64,000 nucleotides of DNA. Source: VFZN01 sp050249615 (GTDB lineage: Bacteria > Acidobacteriota > Vicinamibacteria > Vicinamibacterales > UBA2999). The stretch spans positions 1 through 64,000 of the forward strand of contig JBFWQE010000001.1 in the NCBI GenBank assembly GCA_050249615.1. Direction: 5' to 3'. A model generated the notes under the pieces. The model was not told the DNA's origin and ran no database searches. It worked only from the letters and a program-made list of their open reading frames with translations. Positions 54,896 through 63,115 of the stretch are shown here, piece by piece (the stretch's first letter is position 1; each line of letters opens with the position of its first letter). The position numbers were made by a program, and so were the translations under genes.

Positions 54896-56137
54896 TTATC
54901 GCGCGGTGGTGGCCAGCGGCAGTTGGATGCGGAACTCCGCGCCGCCCTCGGGCCGATTGGCGGCAGCGATGCGGCCGTTGTGCGACACGATCACCTTCTG
55001 GACAATGGCGAGACCCAGGCCGGTACCCTGCGCCCTTGTCGTCACGAACGGCTTGAAGATGCGCGGCAACGCGTCGGCGGGAATGCCCGGTCCGTTGTCC
55101 TCGATGCTGATGCGCACGTAGGTCGGCTCGGTGACGCCACGCACGCGGATCAGCGGCTCGATGCCGGCCGCCGCGCACGCCTCGATGCTGTTGCGCAACA
55201 GGTTGCTGATGGCCTGCCGCAGCAGCACCTCGTCACCCAGCACCTCCCCGAACGTGCCCGTGCGCTCGATGCGCCCCGCGTCGATGGGCAGGTCCGTGGC
55301 GGCCCGCTCGACCACGGCGTCGAGATCGACGGGAACGAGGCTCAGGGGCTCCGGCCGGGCGAAATTCAGGAAGTTCGTGACCACCTCGCCCAGTGCTGTG
55401 GTCTCCTGCCGGATACCTTCGACGTACGGGCGATAGGCCACGGGCAGCCGCGAGGGATCGAGCAGACGCGCATACCCATGGATGGTGGCGAGGCCGTTCC
55501 TGAATTCGTGCGCCAGTCCAGCCGTCAGCTCGCCGACGCCCGCCAGCGCCTCTTTCAGCCGCAGCTGCTCTTCCAGCTCGATGACCTCCGTGAGGTCGGT
55601 GAAGAGGCACACCGCCGCCTGCAGCACGCCATCGGGGCCCGCGAGCGGCGACACGCTGACGCCCAGGTGTGAGGGCCGGCCCTCGAGGCGGAGCTTGCGG
55701 CGTGCCACCGGCACGCCGGTCCTCAGCGTGTTGGTGATGACCTCCGCGAGCGGTGTGCTGCTCGAGAGGAGGCTGGTCAGGGTGACACCGCGCCCGTTGC
55801 CGGCCAGCCCGAGGATGCGCCGGGCAGCGGGGTTCACGATCTGCACCACGCCTTCCCGGTCCACGACCATCAAGCCGGCGCCGACACCGCTGATGATCTG
55901 GTTCGACAGCTGCTCCGACGCCTCCGCGCGGGCGGCCATGGCGCGCTCCTGCGACTTGAGGCGCATCAGCGCCTCCTGCAGCGCGGCGGACATCACCGAG
56001 GTCTCCACGCGCGTATCCTTTGCGTGCCTCGACATGCGCGACATGCGGACCAGTGACACGAGCAGGGCCATCAGGACGAGCACCATGATGGCCGTGATGC
56101 CGAGCAGCGCGTAGCCGGCGATGGTCAGGGTTGGCAC
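54896..56137 (-). CDS. Membrane histidine kinase, PilS/NtrB-like
   Basis: 413 residues. One N-terminal membrane span (ITAIMVLVLMALLVSLV), a PAS domain (about 75-185, GLMVVDREGVVQIVNPAARRILG), the HisKA box with the phospho-His in GLAHEFRNGLATIHGYA, and an HATPase domain with N box LLRNSIEA and G boxes DNGPGIP and GTGLGLAIVQ. PilS has six spans, so this is a simpler version. GTG start at 56137, 31 nt after pilD; no ribosome site, so start is moderately sure. Likely partner of a sigma-54 regulator in the locus. Confidence 0.87.
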   Translation of the reverse strand: MPTLTIAGYALLGITAIMVLVLMALLVSLVRMSRMSRHAKDTRVETSVMSAALQEALMRLKSQERAMAARAEASEQLSNQIISGVGAGLMVVDREGVVQIVNPAARRILGLAGNGRGVTLTSLLSSSTPLAEVITNTLRTGVPVARRKLRLEGRPSHLGVSVSPLAGPDGVLQAAVCLFTDLTEVIELEEQLRLKEALAGVGELTAGLAHEFRNGLATIHGYARLLDPSRLPVAYRPYVEGIRQETTALGEVVTNFLNFARPEPLSLVPVDLDAVVERAATDLPIDAGRIERTGTFGEVLGDEVLLRQAISNLLRNSIEACAAAGIEPLIRVRGVTEPTYVRISIEDNGPGIPADALPRIFKPFVTTRAQGTGLGLAIVQKVIVSHNGRIAAANRPEGGAEFRIQLPLATTAR

Positions 56138-56168
56138 GGCAGGTGGCCTGGATCGGACGGGCCCGAGG

Positions 56169-56945
56169 TCATGGAACGAAGAAGCCGGCGTACCAGGTGA
56201 CGAGCGGCTCGCCGACGAGCATCGCCGCAAGAGCGCCCAGCGAGAGAAACGTGCCGAACGGCAGCGCGAGCCGCATGCTGCCCCGGGAGACGGCGATGAT
56301 GCCGACGCCGACCAGGGCCCCGGCAAACGACGACAGGATGAGCGTCACCAGCACGGCCTTCCATCCAAGGAAGGCGCCAATCATCGCGAGCATCTTGACG
56401 TCGCCCATCCCCAGGCCCTCCTCGCGCCGCACGGCATAGTATGCCCAGGCGATGGCGTAGAGCACGCCGCCCCCGAGCAGGATGCCCAGGAGGCTGTCCA
56501 GCCACCCCGGCGGGCCGGCGAGGCTGAAGAGGAAGCCGACGGCGATGCCTGGCAGCGTGATGACGTTCGGAAGAATCTGGTGATGCAGGTCGATCCCGAA
56601 CAGGACGATGAGGATGAGCACGAGGATGAGGCGAGACGCAAGCAGTGGCCCCATCGGCGTCAGCCACGTCACCAGCACGAAGAGCACGCCGGTGACGAGC
56701 TCCACGAGCGGGTACTGGACCGAGATGGGCGCGCGGCAATGGTGGCACTTCCCGCCGAGCAACACCCACGACAGCACCGGAATGTTGTCGATCCACCGGA
56801 GCCGCGTGCGGCACGACGGGCAGGTGGAGGGAGGCGTCACCAGCGACTGCCCGAGCGGCAGCCGGTGGATCACCACGTTCAGGAAGCTGCCGATGGCGAG
56901 GCCGAGGACACCGGACAGCACCAGCAGGGCGGGGGGCGCCGTCAT
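56169..56945 (-). CDS. pilD: Prepilin peptidase/N-methyltransferase
   Basis: 258 residues, about seven membrane helices. Zinc-type cysteine pairs CPSCRTRLRW and CHHCRAPIS in the cytoplasmic loop, and the two catalytic aspartates in FGIDLHHQILPN and GMGDVKM. Cleaves and N-methylates the pilins of this locus. ATG overlaps the upstream gene by 4 nt. Confidence 0.95.
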   Translation of the reverse strand: MTAPPALLVLSGVLGLAIGSFLNVVIHRLPLGQSLVTPPSTCPSCRTRLRWIDNIPVLSWVLLGGKCHHCRAPISVQYPLVELVTGVLFVLVTWLTPMGPLLASRLILVLILIVLFGIDLHHQILPNVITLPGIAVGFLFSLAGPPGWLDSLLGILLGGGVLYAIAWAYYAVRREEGLGMGDVKMLAMIGAFLGWKAVLVTLILSSFAGALVGVGIIAVSRGSMRLALPFGTFLSLGALAAMLVGEPLVTWYAGFFVP

Positions 56946-57865
56946 GACGGCGGCCCCGGCGTTTGCGTCGGGCTCACCCTCCGTGGCTCATCGGGCAACG
57001 GCCACAGCGGGGAGTCCTCTGCCAGGCCGACACGCCCGGTGACCGGGTTGATCACGTAGGGCACACCGGCGGGATCGAGCGGGATGCCGCGCAGGCGCTC
57101 GCCCTGCACCAGGGCCGGCCAGCTCTGCGCCACCCGCCCTTCGCGCGCCGCATAGCGCTCCGCGACGAGGTTCAACTGGTCGATGGCATCCATGGCATCG
57201 AGCTGCAGCAGCCGCCGTTCGGCGCTCGATCGAATCCAGTCGCTGTCGGCATTCTCGTACAGCTGGCGCCACATGGTGCGCGACGATTGCCGGTCGCCAC
57301 CGACCGCCAGGGTCGTGGCGGCCAGGGAGACGAGCCACTCGGGACCGCCTGGGGCCTTTCCGCCGCGCTCGAACCACTCCGCTGCCTTCGAGTAGTCCCG
57401 AAGCCACCAGTAGTAGATGAAGCCGATGTCGTGCATGTACTCCCAGCGCTCGCCGTCCCGCTTCAGGCCGTTCTCGAGGAGCGCGATGGCCTGGTCGGGC
57501 CGGCCAGGTCCGTCGGGGTACCCTTCGGTCAGGAAGATGGCGCCGAAGCGGTACGCCACCTTGAACCGCGGGTCGAGCGTCGTGACCAGATCGAGCATGG
57601 GGTACAGGAGGTCATAGCTGCGCTCCGACCGGTCTCGGAGCCGCTGGCCGCCGTAATACACGACGGCGCGAATCCAGTAGAGGTCCGCCATGAGGGTGTC
57701 GAACCCGAGCGCCATGCGCCTCATGGCGGGGCCCGACTGGATCCAGAGCATGCCGCCCGGCGGCTCGAACGGGACGCGGTCGCGATCCCTCACGGCCTGG
57801 ATGCCCACCGACGCGGCGAACAGCAGCATCACGGCCACGATGAGCCCCCGGTTACGGGGCTTCAC
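56942..57865 (-). CDS. Membrane-anchored helical-repeat protein, possible PilG-like
   Basis: 307 residues. N-terminal anchor or signal (LIVAVMLLFAASVGIQAV), then helical repeats like TPR (DPRFKVAYRFGAIFLTEGY, DQAIALLENGLKRD, YSKAAEWFERGG). It sits between the ABC permease and pilD, the place taken by PilG-type genes in the Myxococcus pilG-H-I-D cluster, but similarity to PilG is not shown by sequence here. GTG start with GAGG upstream. Confidence 0.7.
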   Translation of the reverse strand: MKPRNRGLIVAVMLLFAASVGIQAVRDRDRVPFEPPGGMLWIQSGPAMRRMALGFDTLMADLYWIRAVVYYGGQRLRDRSERSYDLLYPMLDLVTTLDPRFKVAYRFGAIFLTEGYPDGPGRPDQAIALLENGLKRDGERWEYMHDIGFIYYWWLRDYSKAAEWFERGGKAPGGPEWLVSLAATTLAVGGDRQSSRTMWRQLYENADSDWIRSSAERRLLQLDAMDAIDQLNLVAERYAAREGRVAQSWPALVQGERLRGIPLDPAGVPYVINPVTGRVGLAEDSPLWPLPDEPRRVSPTQTPGPPS

Positions 57866-57893
57866 CGCGCCGCCTCGAGGGCCGAGGGACGCC

Positions 57894-58700
57894 TCACTTG
57901 AAGTCCCTCCGCCTGAAGACGGCGATGGCGCCGAGGAGCAGGATGGTGATGTAGACCGCCGCGTAGCCCATGGTCAGCGCGACCTGGGAGGCTGGCACCG
58001 CCACGCCGTGCACGACCTCGGCGCGGATGTTGAACGGCGCCAGGTTCGGCAGCAGGTAGTACACGGCGCGAGCCAGCAACGCGACCGGCCGCACGTCGAG
58101 GACCGCTTCGAAGTTCCGGAGGTCCGCATTGAAGTGCCCGGCCACCCACACGCCGAAGGTCAGCAGCGCCGAGAGCAGGGGGCTGGAGAACGTCGAGAAG
58201 AACAGCGCGATGGCCGTCACCAGCATCAGCTCGGCGACGATCAGGAGCACGGCGACCACGAGCCGCGGATCGATCGCCGGCGCCGGCCAGGCGGTCTTCA
58301 ACAGCGGGTCCGTGGTGAGATCGACGTAGAGCAGCACGGCGTAGAAGGCCAGTGTCATGACGGACAAGTTGACGACGAGCGTCAGCACCAGGCCGAGGTA
58401 CTTGCCCAGGACGAACTGGCTGCGGCTGAGCGGCTTGGCCAGCACGGCGAAGACACTCCGGCGCTCCACCTCCTTCGAAACGAGATTGATGCCGATGAAG
58501 ACGGCGATGAGCAGGCCGAACATCGCGATGGCCGCCAGCCCGAGATCCTTGAGGATCTTCATGTCCTGGCCCGCGGTCAGCTGGCTGATCAGGTACGAGG
58601 CCGCGATAATCAGCACCGCGAAAGCGACCATCGAGTAGGGCACGCGGTCGCGCACCGACTCCTTGAAGACCGCCTGCGCCACCAGCGCAATGGACCGCAT
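57894..58700 (-). CDS. ABC transporter permease, PilI-like
   Basis: 268 residues, six membrane helices, ABC-2 fold. N-terminal VAQAVFKESVRDRVPYSM and a glycine-rich FGLLIAVFIGINLVSKEVERRSVF coupling region typical of ABC-2 permeases. Two nt after its ATPase. In Myxococcus a comparable ABC pair (PilH, PilI) is needed for pilus assembly; the transported substrate is unknown. Confidence 0.82.
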   Translation of the reverse strand: MRSIALVAQAVFKESVRDRVPYSMVAFAVLIIAASYLISQLTAGQDMKILKDLGLAAIAMFGLLIAVFIGINLVSKEVERRSVFAVLAKPLSRSQFVLGKYLGLVLTLVVNLSVMTLAFYAVLLYVDLTTDPLLKTAWPAPAIDPRLVVAVLLIVAELMLVTAIALFFSTFSSPLLSALLTFGVWVAGHFNADLRNFEAVLDVRPVALLARAVYYLLPNLAPFNIRAEVVHGVAVPASQVALTMGYAAVYITILLLGAIAVFRRRDFK

Positions 58701-58702
58701 CG

Positions 58703-59653
58703 CTACAACCCCGTCTGCCGCGACTCGGCGGCGCCGACCGACTGCACGAAGTAGTCCTCCAGGGTCTCGCGCAGCGGGTTCAGCGAGACGACCTGAGCGC
58801 CCCGGCTGCCGAGCTCGTGGAGGAAGCGGTCGGGCGACTCCTCTGCTGGCAGCTCGATGGTGAAGCGCCCGCGTGCGAGGGCCGTGATGCTGCGCACGCG
58901 CGGCGCGATCGCGGCACGCGCCTCGTCGGGCAGGTTGGCCACGACCAGCTCCCACCCGCGCAGCTCGAAAGCCAGGATCTCCGAGAGCTGCCCCGACGCG
59001 ACGAGCCGTCCCTGCGCCAGGATGGCCACCCGGCTGCACAGGGCCTCCGCATCGGACAGGATGTGCGACGAGAAGAACACGGTGCAGCCGCGGTCGCGCA
59101 GCCGGAGCATGATCTGCCTGACGTGGCGGCGGCCCAGCGGGTCCAGGCCCGACATGGGCTCGTCGAGGAACACGACGTCGGGCTCGTTCAGGAGCGCCTG
59201 CGCCAGGCCCACGCGCTGGACCATGCCCTTCGAGTACTGCCGCAACCGCAGCCGTCGTTCCGAGGCAATGCCCACATCGTCGAGCACGCTCGACACGCGC
59301 CGCGCCACGTCCGCGCCGCGCAGCCCGAAGAGGCGGGCGAAGTACGAGAGCAGTTCCTCCGCCGTCAGGTGATCGTAGAAGCAGGGGTTCTCGGGGAGGA
59401 ACCCGATGCGCCGCTTGACCGAGGGGTCACCCGCCGGACGGCCCAGGATGCGGGCCGTCCCCGAGGTCGGATAGAGCAGCTGCATGAGCAGCTTGAGCGT
59501 GGTGCTCTTCCCCGCGCCGTTTGGCCCGAGGAAGCCGAACACCTCGCCCTCACCAACCGACAGCGTCAGGCGATCGAGCGCTCGATAGGGCCGCGGACGC
59601 CAGAACCCGACGAGAAAGTCCTTTGACAGGTCCTCGGTCTCTATCGCCGCCAC
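58703..59653 (-). CDS. ABC transporter ATPase, PilH-like
   Basis: 316 residues. Walker A GPNGAGKST, Q loop GFLPENPCFYD, signature YSKGMVQRVGLAQAL, Walker B VVFLDEPMSGLDP, H loop SSHI. A C-terminal extension (220-316) with DUF4162-like strands, usual for ABC-2 exporters. Starts at GTG 1 nt after the VKOR-DsbA gene stop, so the genes form one operon. Confidence 0.9.
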   Translation of the reverse strand: MAAIETEDLSKDFLVGFWRPRPYRALDRLTLSVGEGEVFGFLGPNGAGKSTTLKLLMQLLYPTSGTARILGRPAGDPSVKRRIGFLPENPCFYDHLTAEELLSYFARLFGLRGADVARRVSSVLDDVGIASERRLRLRQYSKGMVQRVGLAQALLNEPDVVFLDEPMSGLDPLGRRHVRQIMLRLRDRGCTVFFSSHILSDAEALCSRVAILAQGRLVASGQLSEILAFELRGWELVVANLPDEARAAIAPRVRSITALARGRFTIELPAEESPDRFLHELGSRGAQVVSLNPLRETLEDYFVQSVGAAESRQTGL

Positions 59654-59654
59654 T

Positions 59655-60863
59655 CTACTTGCCTCCGCCTCCCACGCGGCGCAGCTCCCAGGCGATGGCG
59701 GCGTCGAAGTACTCGGGGCGCAGCCCGGGCAGGCGCATGCCGTTCATGAAGAACGTCGGGGTCCCGGTGATCTTCATCTGCGCGCCCTGCTGCGTGTCGC
59801 CGCGGACGAGGGCCAGGGTGGCCGCGTACCGCGCGTCCATGTCGGTGACGCCGCCGACGTCACGGGCAGCCTGCCGCACCGAGGCGGGCGTCATCGCGGG
59901 CTGGTTTGCGAAGAGCCAGTCTTCCATCGCCTCGCCCCTGCCCTTCTCGCGGGCGAGCCGCACGGCCACGGCCGCGTCGCAGGACGCGGGGTGCACGTCG
60001 GTCGCCATTGCCGCGTTGCACTCGCGCTCCAGGGGATAGTCTCTCGACACGACCTTGATCTTGCCCGGCGCCTGCTTTGCCCACTTCTCGAAGACCGGCT
60101 TGTACTCCCGGTGCGTCTGCCCGCAGGCCGGGCACTGGTAGTCGTTGAACTTCACGATGACGACGGCCGCGCCGTCGTTTGGGACGACGATGGGCTCGCG
60201 GGGCTGCTGGGCGAGCCAGCCCTCGAACTCCTTCACGCGCGCCGCATCGGCGGTGGGCACGGTCGCGGCCGGCGCCTGCCCGGCCGCCGGCTCCGGCGCC
60301 GCCGAAACCGAGCCGCCCGGGAAGAGGAGGATGGTGGCCACGGCCCCGCCGATGAACAGCAGCGCGGCCGACAGAGCCGCCGGGGTACGGAGGAGCGTGC
60401 GGAGATCGCGTGCAGCGCGGGCAGGAAGGCTGGTCATGGGTTCCTTTGCGGCCGCTCCCGATGTGAGGAACAGCCCGATGACGGCGACATAGGTGCCCAC
60501 GCACAGCAGGCACACGGTCCCGAGGATGAAATACGACGCGTACCCCAGGTACAGCACCACGGCCAGTCCCAGCGTGGACGCGGCGAAGACGTAGCCCGGA
60601 AGGTTCTTCGATGCCGCGGGCGACGGCCCGCAGAGCACGACGAGCCCGATGACGAACAGGAAGAACAGCGTGCCCAGCAGGGCCACGGGCACGCCCCCGA
60701 ATGATCCGTAGGCACTGGTATACGCCTGGCTGCAGCTGAGCGTGCTGTTCACGTCGCAGACGCTCACGTAAGTCGGGTCGTTGATCAGCCGGTAGTGCAC
60801 CCACGTGGACGCGGATGAAGCGGCCAGGCCGAGTGCGGCAAACCCGAGAAACCAGCGCGACAT
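59655..60863 (-). CDS. VKOR-DsbA fusion, disulfide-bond forming enzyme
   Basis: 402 residues. N-terminal vitamin K epoxide reductase domain with four membrane helices: loop cysteines C36 and C44 (VCDVNSTLSC) and active-site C118 and C121 (CLLC). After a fifth helix (ALLFIGGAVATILLF) and an Ala/Pro linker comes a DsbA-like thioredoxin domain with CPAC (C244, C247) and cis-Pro loop GTPTFF. One protein thus oxidises substrates and passes electrons to quinone in the envelope. It lies next to the pilin gene. No ribosome site; TATAAT is 6 nt before the ATG. Confidence 0.92.
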   Translation of the reverse strand: MSRWFLGFAALGLAASSASTWVHYRLINDPTYVSVCDVNSTLSCSQAYTSAYGSFGGVPVALLGTLFFLFVIGLVVLCGPSPAASKNLPGYVFAASTLGLAVVLYLGYASYFILGTVCLLCVGTYVAVIGLFLTSGAAAKEPMTSLPARAARDLRTLLRTPAALSAALLFIGGAVATILLFPGGSVSAAPEPAAGQAPAATVPTADAARVKEFEGWLAQQPREPIVVPNDGAAVVIVKFNDYQCPACGQTHREYKPVFEKWAKQAPGKIKVVSRDYPLERECNAAMATDVHPASCDAAVAVRLAREKGRGEAMEDWLFANQPAMTPASVRQAARDVGGVTDMDARYAATLALVRGDTQQGAQMKITGTPTFFMNGMRLPGLRPEYFDAAIAWELRRVGGGGK

Positions 60864-60869
60864 GGGCGA

Positions 60870-60875
60870 ATTATA
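60870..60875 (-). promoter_or_regulatory. Perfect TATAAT, 6 nt before the VKOR-DsbA start
   Basis: TATAAT on the minus strand, exactly 6 nt ahead of the ATG at 60863; no -35 and no Shine-Dalgarno. Best single case of the leaderless pattern. Confidence 0.6.
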
Positions 60876-60898
60876 AGCCGTGTGGCCGTACAGGCGAC

Positions 60899-60927
60899 GG
60901 GCGCGGCCCCTGGAGGAAACCGCGCCC
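60899..60927 (-). terminator. Hairpin after the major pilin
   Basis: GGGCGCGG and CCGCGCCC form an 8-bp GC stem around a 13-nt loop, 36 nt beyond the pilin stop. No T run. Could partly end or stabilise the abundant pilin mRNA before the next gene. Confidence 0.4.
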
Positions 60928-60963
60928 GCCTGCCCTGTCCCCCGTGTGAGAGGACCCGAAGTG

Positions 60964-61503
60964 TTACTGAATCGGCGCGGCCGGAGCTGCCGGGGCCAGC
61001 ATGCCGTCGGGCTGGGCGATGGCAGCCGTGTCGGCGTAGATGGTGCCCAGCGTGCCCACCCAGAAGTAGCGCGTGCCCGTGGCACCAGCGGTGACGGGCT
61101 CAGCCGTCGCGATCCAGGAGCTCGTCAGATCGGCACCCGCGACAGCGTTGCACGCAGCCTGAGTGGCTGGGTTGCCGGTTCCGTCCGTCAGTGTGACGGT
61201 GTAGCCGCTCTTCACCGCCGGAGACACCGTGCCGAGGTCGGGGCTGATGAACGGGGCGGCGCCGGCCGCGGGCGGCGTGCCCAGCTGCACGAGGTCAGTG
61301 GCGTAGAAGCCGTTGGCGCAGGTGGAGGCGTACGCCTGCTGCGAGCTGGTGATGGCGCGGAGCGAGCCGATGGCCGAGGCCTCGTTGCCCGAGCGGCGGG
61401 CGCTCAGCAGGCCCGGCACCGCGATGGCGGCGATGATGCCGATGATGGCCACCACGATCAGCAGCTCGATGAGCGTGAAGCCCTTGTTGTCGCGAATACG
61501 CAT
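60964..61503 (-). CDS. pilA: Major type IV pilin
   Basis: 179 residues. Short type IVa leader MRIRDNKG|FTLIELLIVVAIIGIIAAIA, cleaved after Gly8, with Glu5 (E13) intact. The pilin globular domain follows with just two cysteines, C62 and C118, that can form one disulfide; the C-terminal loop is Ala/Pro-rich. GGGGGA precedes the ATG. A sigma-54 promoter lies about 120 nt upstream. Strongest candidate for the fibre subunit processed by PilD. Confidence 0.93.
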   Translation of the reverse strand: MRIRDNKGFTLIELLIVVAIIGIIAAIAVPGLLSARRSGNEASAIGSLRAITSSQQAYASTCANGFYATDLVQLGTPPAAGAAPFISPDLGTVSPAVKSGYTVTLTDGTGNPATQAACNAVAGADLTSSWIATAEPVTAGATGTRYFWVGTLGTIYADTAAIAQPDGMLAPAAPAAPIQ

Positions 61504-61623
61504 GTTCGTTGTCCCCCAAGAATCGAAGTAATGAACCGTTGACTGCCCTGTTGCTGTACCCGTCGTCTTCCCATGTGCCGACGCCGCCCATTCCATTGGC
61601 GGCGTCCGCTCGGCCCGGACATG

Positions 61624-61639
61624 AGCAACCCGCGTACCA
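61624..61639 (-). promoter_or_regulatory. Sigma-54 (-24/-12) promoter of pilA
   Basis: On the minus strand TGGTACG-CGGG-TTGCT matches the sigma-54 consensus TGGCACG-N4-TTGCW at all but one defined base, with the invariant GG and GC at the right spacing. Transcription would start near 61613, giving a leader of about 110 nt. Confidence 0.8.
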
Positions 61640-61741
61640 ACCGCCAGTCCATGGCGGCAGGCGGGGACCTCGGGGCGCCAACCTGTGTGTTCCTGTGCAC
61701 TTACAGGCGAACGGATGCACGGGTCCAGGCCGTGGGGGAGG

Positions 61742-61798
61742 TGTCAAACCGTGGCCGCGCTGACAGTCCCTGTCAAGACCGTGTGCCAGTATCTGTCA
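61742..61798 (-). promoter_or_regulatory. TGTC cluster, probable activator-binding region for pilA
   Basis: TGTC appears at 61742-61745, 61771-61774 and 61794-61797 on the plus strand and on the minus strand at 61765-61762, with a perfect TGACAG-TCC-CTGTCA inverted repeat at 61761-61775. It is 105-160 bp upstream of the sigma-54 promoter, the usual range for an NtrC-type activator. Published PilR sites in Pseudomonas contain the same TGTC core. The rest of 61504-61795 shows no ORF. Confidence 0.6.
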
Positions 61799-63115
61799 GG
61801 GCACACGAATTGGTAGGTCGGCCGTATAGAGCATCGTGCGGTCGTTGTCCCGTGCGTTCCACGCCAGCAGGGTCCGCAGGTCCTCGGCGACCATGCCGTT
61901 GAAGACGACCGAGCCATTCACCAGCACCGTGACGGGTGAGGAAAAGTCGACCACATCCGGCGACAGCAGCAGCCGGAACGCGGACACCCCCCGCGTTCGG
62001 GCCTCGAAGCGGTTGCCCTGGCGCCGCACGTCCACCCGGCCTGACGGCCACGTACGGGCGAACATGCGCTGCGCTCCGCCCTGCACACCGAAAGTGTTCA
62101 CGTCCAGCAGGCCGGCGTCGGCTCCCGGCCGGCCCCCGAGCTGGTCGATGACCAGCCAGTGCGCCCGATTGTACCGGTCGGTGCGCTCGCTCTCCCACGA
62201 GAGGGCCGCGGGATGGGGCTCGCGCGGGTGATCGCGCACGAACCGCTCGAACGCCGCGCGCTCGGCCGGCCACCAGTTCGTGTCGTGGCCCGCGTCGGGC
62301 TGGGGGCGAAACACCACCGTCGCCCCGGCCGCCGACAGCATCGCCACGTGCGGCTGCACCGCCGACAGCGGGTACAGCGGGTCGCGCCCGCCATTGACGA
62401 TGAAGAGCGGCTTGTTCACCAAGTTGCCGGCGTAGAGCTGCCCGTTGGCGCGCGTGGACGGCGTGGCCAGGACCCGCATGTTCCCATTGAGCGGCAGGAA
62501 GGCCGAGAAGGGCGTGGTCAGCTTCATCGCGTAGAAATACGCGCCCGTCGCCCCGTCGGACACGCCGGTCATGTAAACGAGGTTCTCGTCGATGTTGTAA
62601 GCGCGCTTCACGCGATCGAGCAGCGCCACGATGTTCTCGAACTGGTTCAGGTGCCACCACTCTGCCCGGCCGTGCCCGCGCGGCTGCAGGTAGATGGCCT
62701 CCTCGCCCTGGATCCGGTTCGGGGCAAGCGGACGTGCGTCGCCGCCCGACGCGGGGCGGCTCACCCCTCCGTGAAGCTGCACACGCACGGGCCAGCGTCG
62801 CGTGGGCGTGTAGGAGGCCGGGACTTCGAGGAGCGTCTCGATGATGGTGCCGTCGCTCGCCGTCAGGCGGATGGTTGAAGCCCCGGAACGCATCGAGGCG
62901 TACGCGCGTCCGGCCTTCAGCCGCGCCACGGCCTGCGCGATGGTGATGCCGGATTGCGCCACCGCCTCGGCCGCGACTTCCGCGGCGGCCGCGTCTGGGG
63001 CCTGCAGGTAGCGCTCCATGGCCTGCCCGGCCCTGGGCTGCGCCAGCGTGCCCACGGCGGGCGCGAGAGCGGCGGTACCGGCAACGGCACAGGCCGCCGC
63101 GGCCAGCCGCATCAT
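61796..63115 (-). CDS. Exported alpha/beta hydrolase (PHB depolymerase/esterase-like)
   Basis: 439 residues. Signal peptide (AAAACAVAGTAALAPAVGTLA), a helical segment, then an alpha/beta hydrolase: HGGVSRP oxyanion loop, nucleophile in GVSDGATGAYF (GxSxG), a catalytic Asp in NGGRDPLYP and His in DAGHDTNWW. The C-terminal 120 residues look like an added beta domain. Resembles secreted feruloyl esterase/PHB depolymerase-type hydrolases; substrate unknown. ATGATG start overlaps the regulator stop. Confidence 0.8.
   Translation of the reverse strand: MMRLAAAACAVAGTAALAPAVGTLAQPRAGQAMERYLQAPDAAAAEVAAEAVAQSGITIAQAVARLKAGRAYASMRSGASTIRLTASDGTIIETLLEVPASYTPTRRWPVRVQLHGGVSRPASGGDARPLAPNRIQGEEAIYLQPRGHGRAEWWHLNQFENIVALLDRVKRAYNIDENLVYMTGVSDGATGAYFYAMKLTTPFSAFLPLNGNMRVLATPSTRANGQLYAGNLVNKPLFIVNGGRDPLYPLSAVQPHVAMLSAAGATVVFRPQPDAGHDTNWWPAERAAFERFVRDHPREPHPAALSWESERTDRYNRAHWLVIDQLGGRPGADAGLLDVNTFGVQGGAQRMFARTWPSGRVDVRRQGNRFEARTRGVSAFRLLLSPDVVDFSSPVTVLVNGSVVFNGMVAEDLRTLLAWNARDNDRTMLYTADLPIRVP

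Noticed and set aside
61773..61788. Second sigma-54 promoter (TGGCAC...TTGA) upstream of pilA
   Set aside because: GG to G/C spacing is off by one and the essential -12 GC is absent; the site at 61624-61639 is far better.
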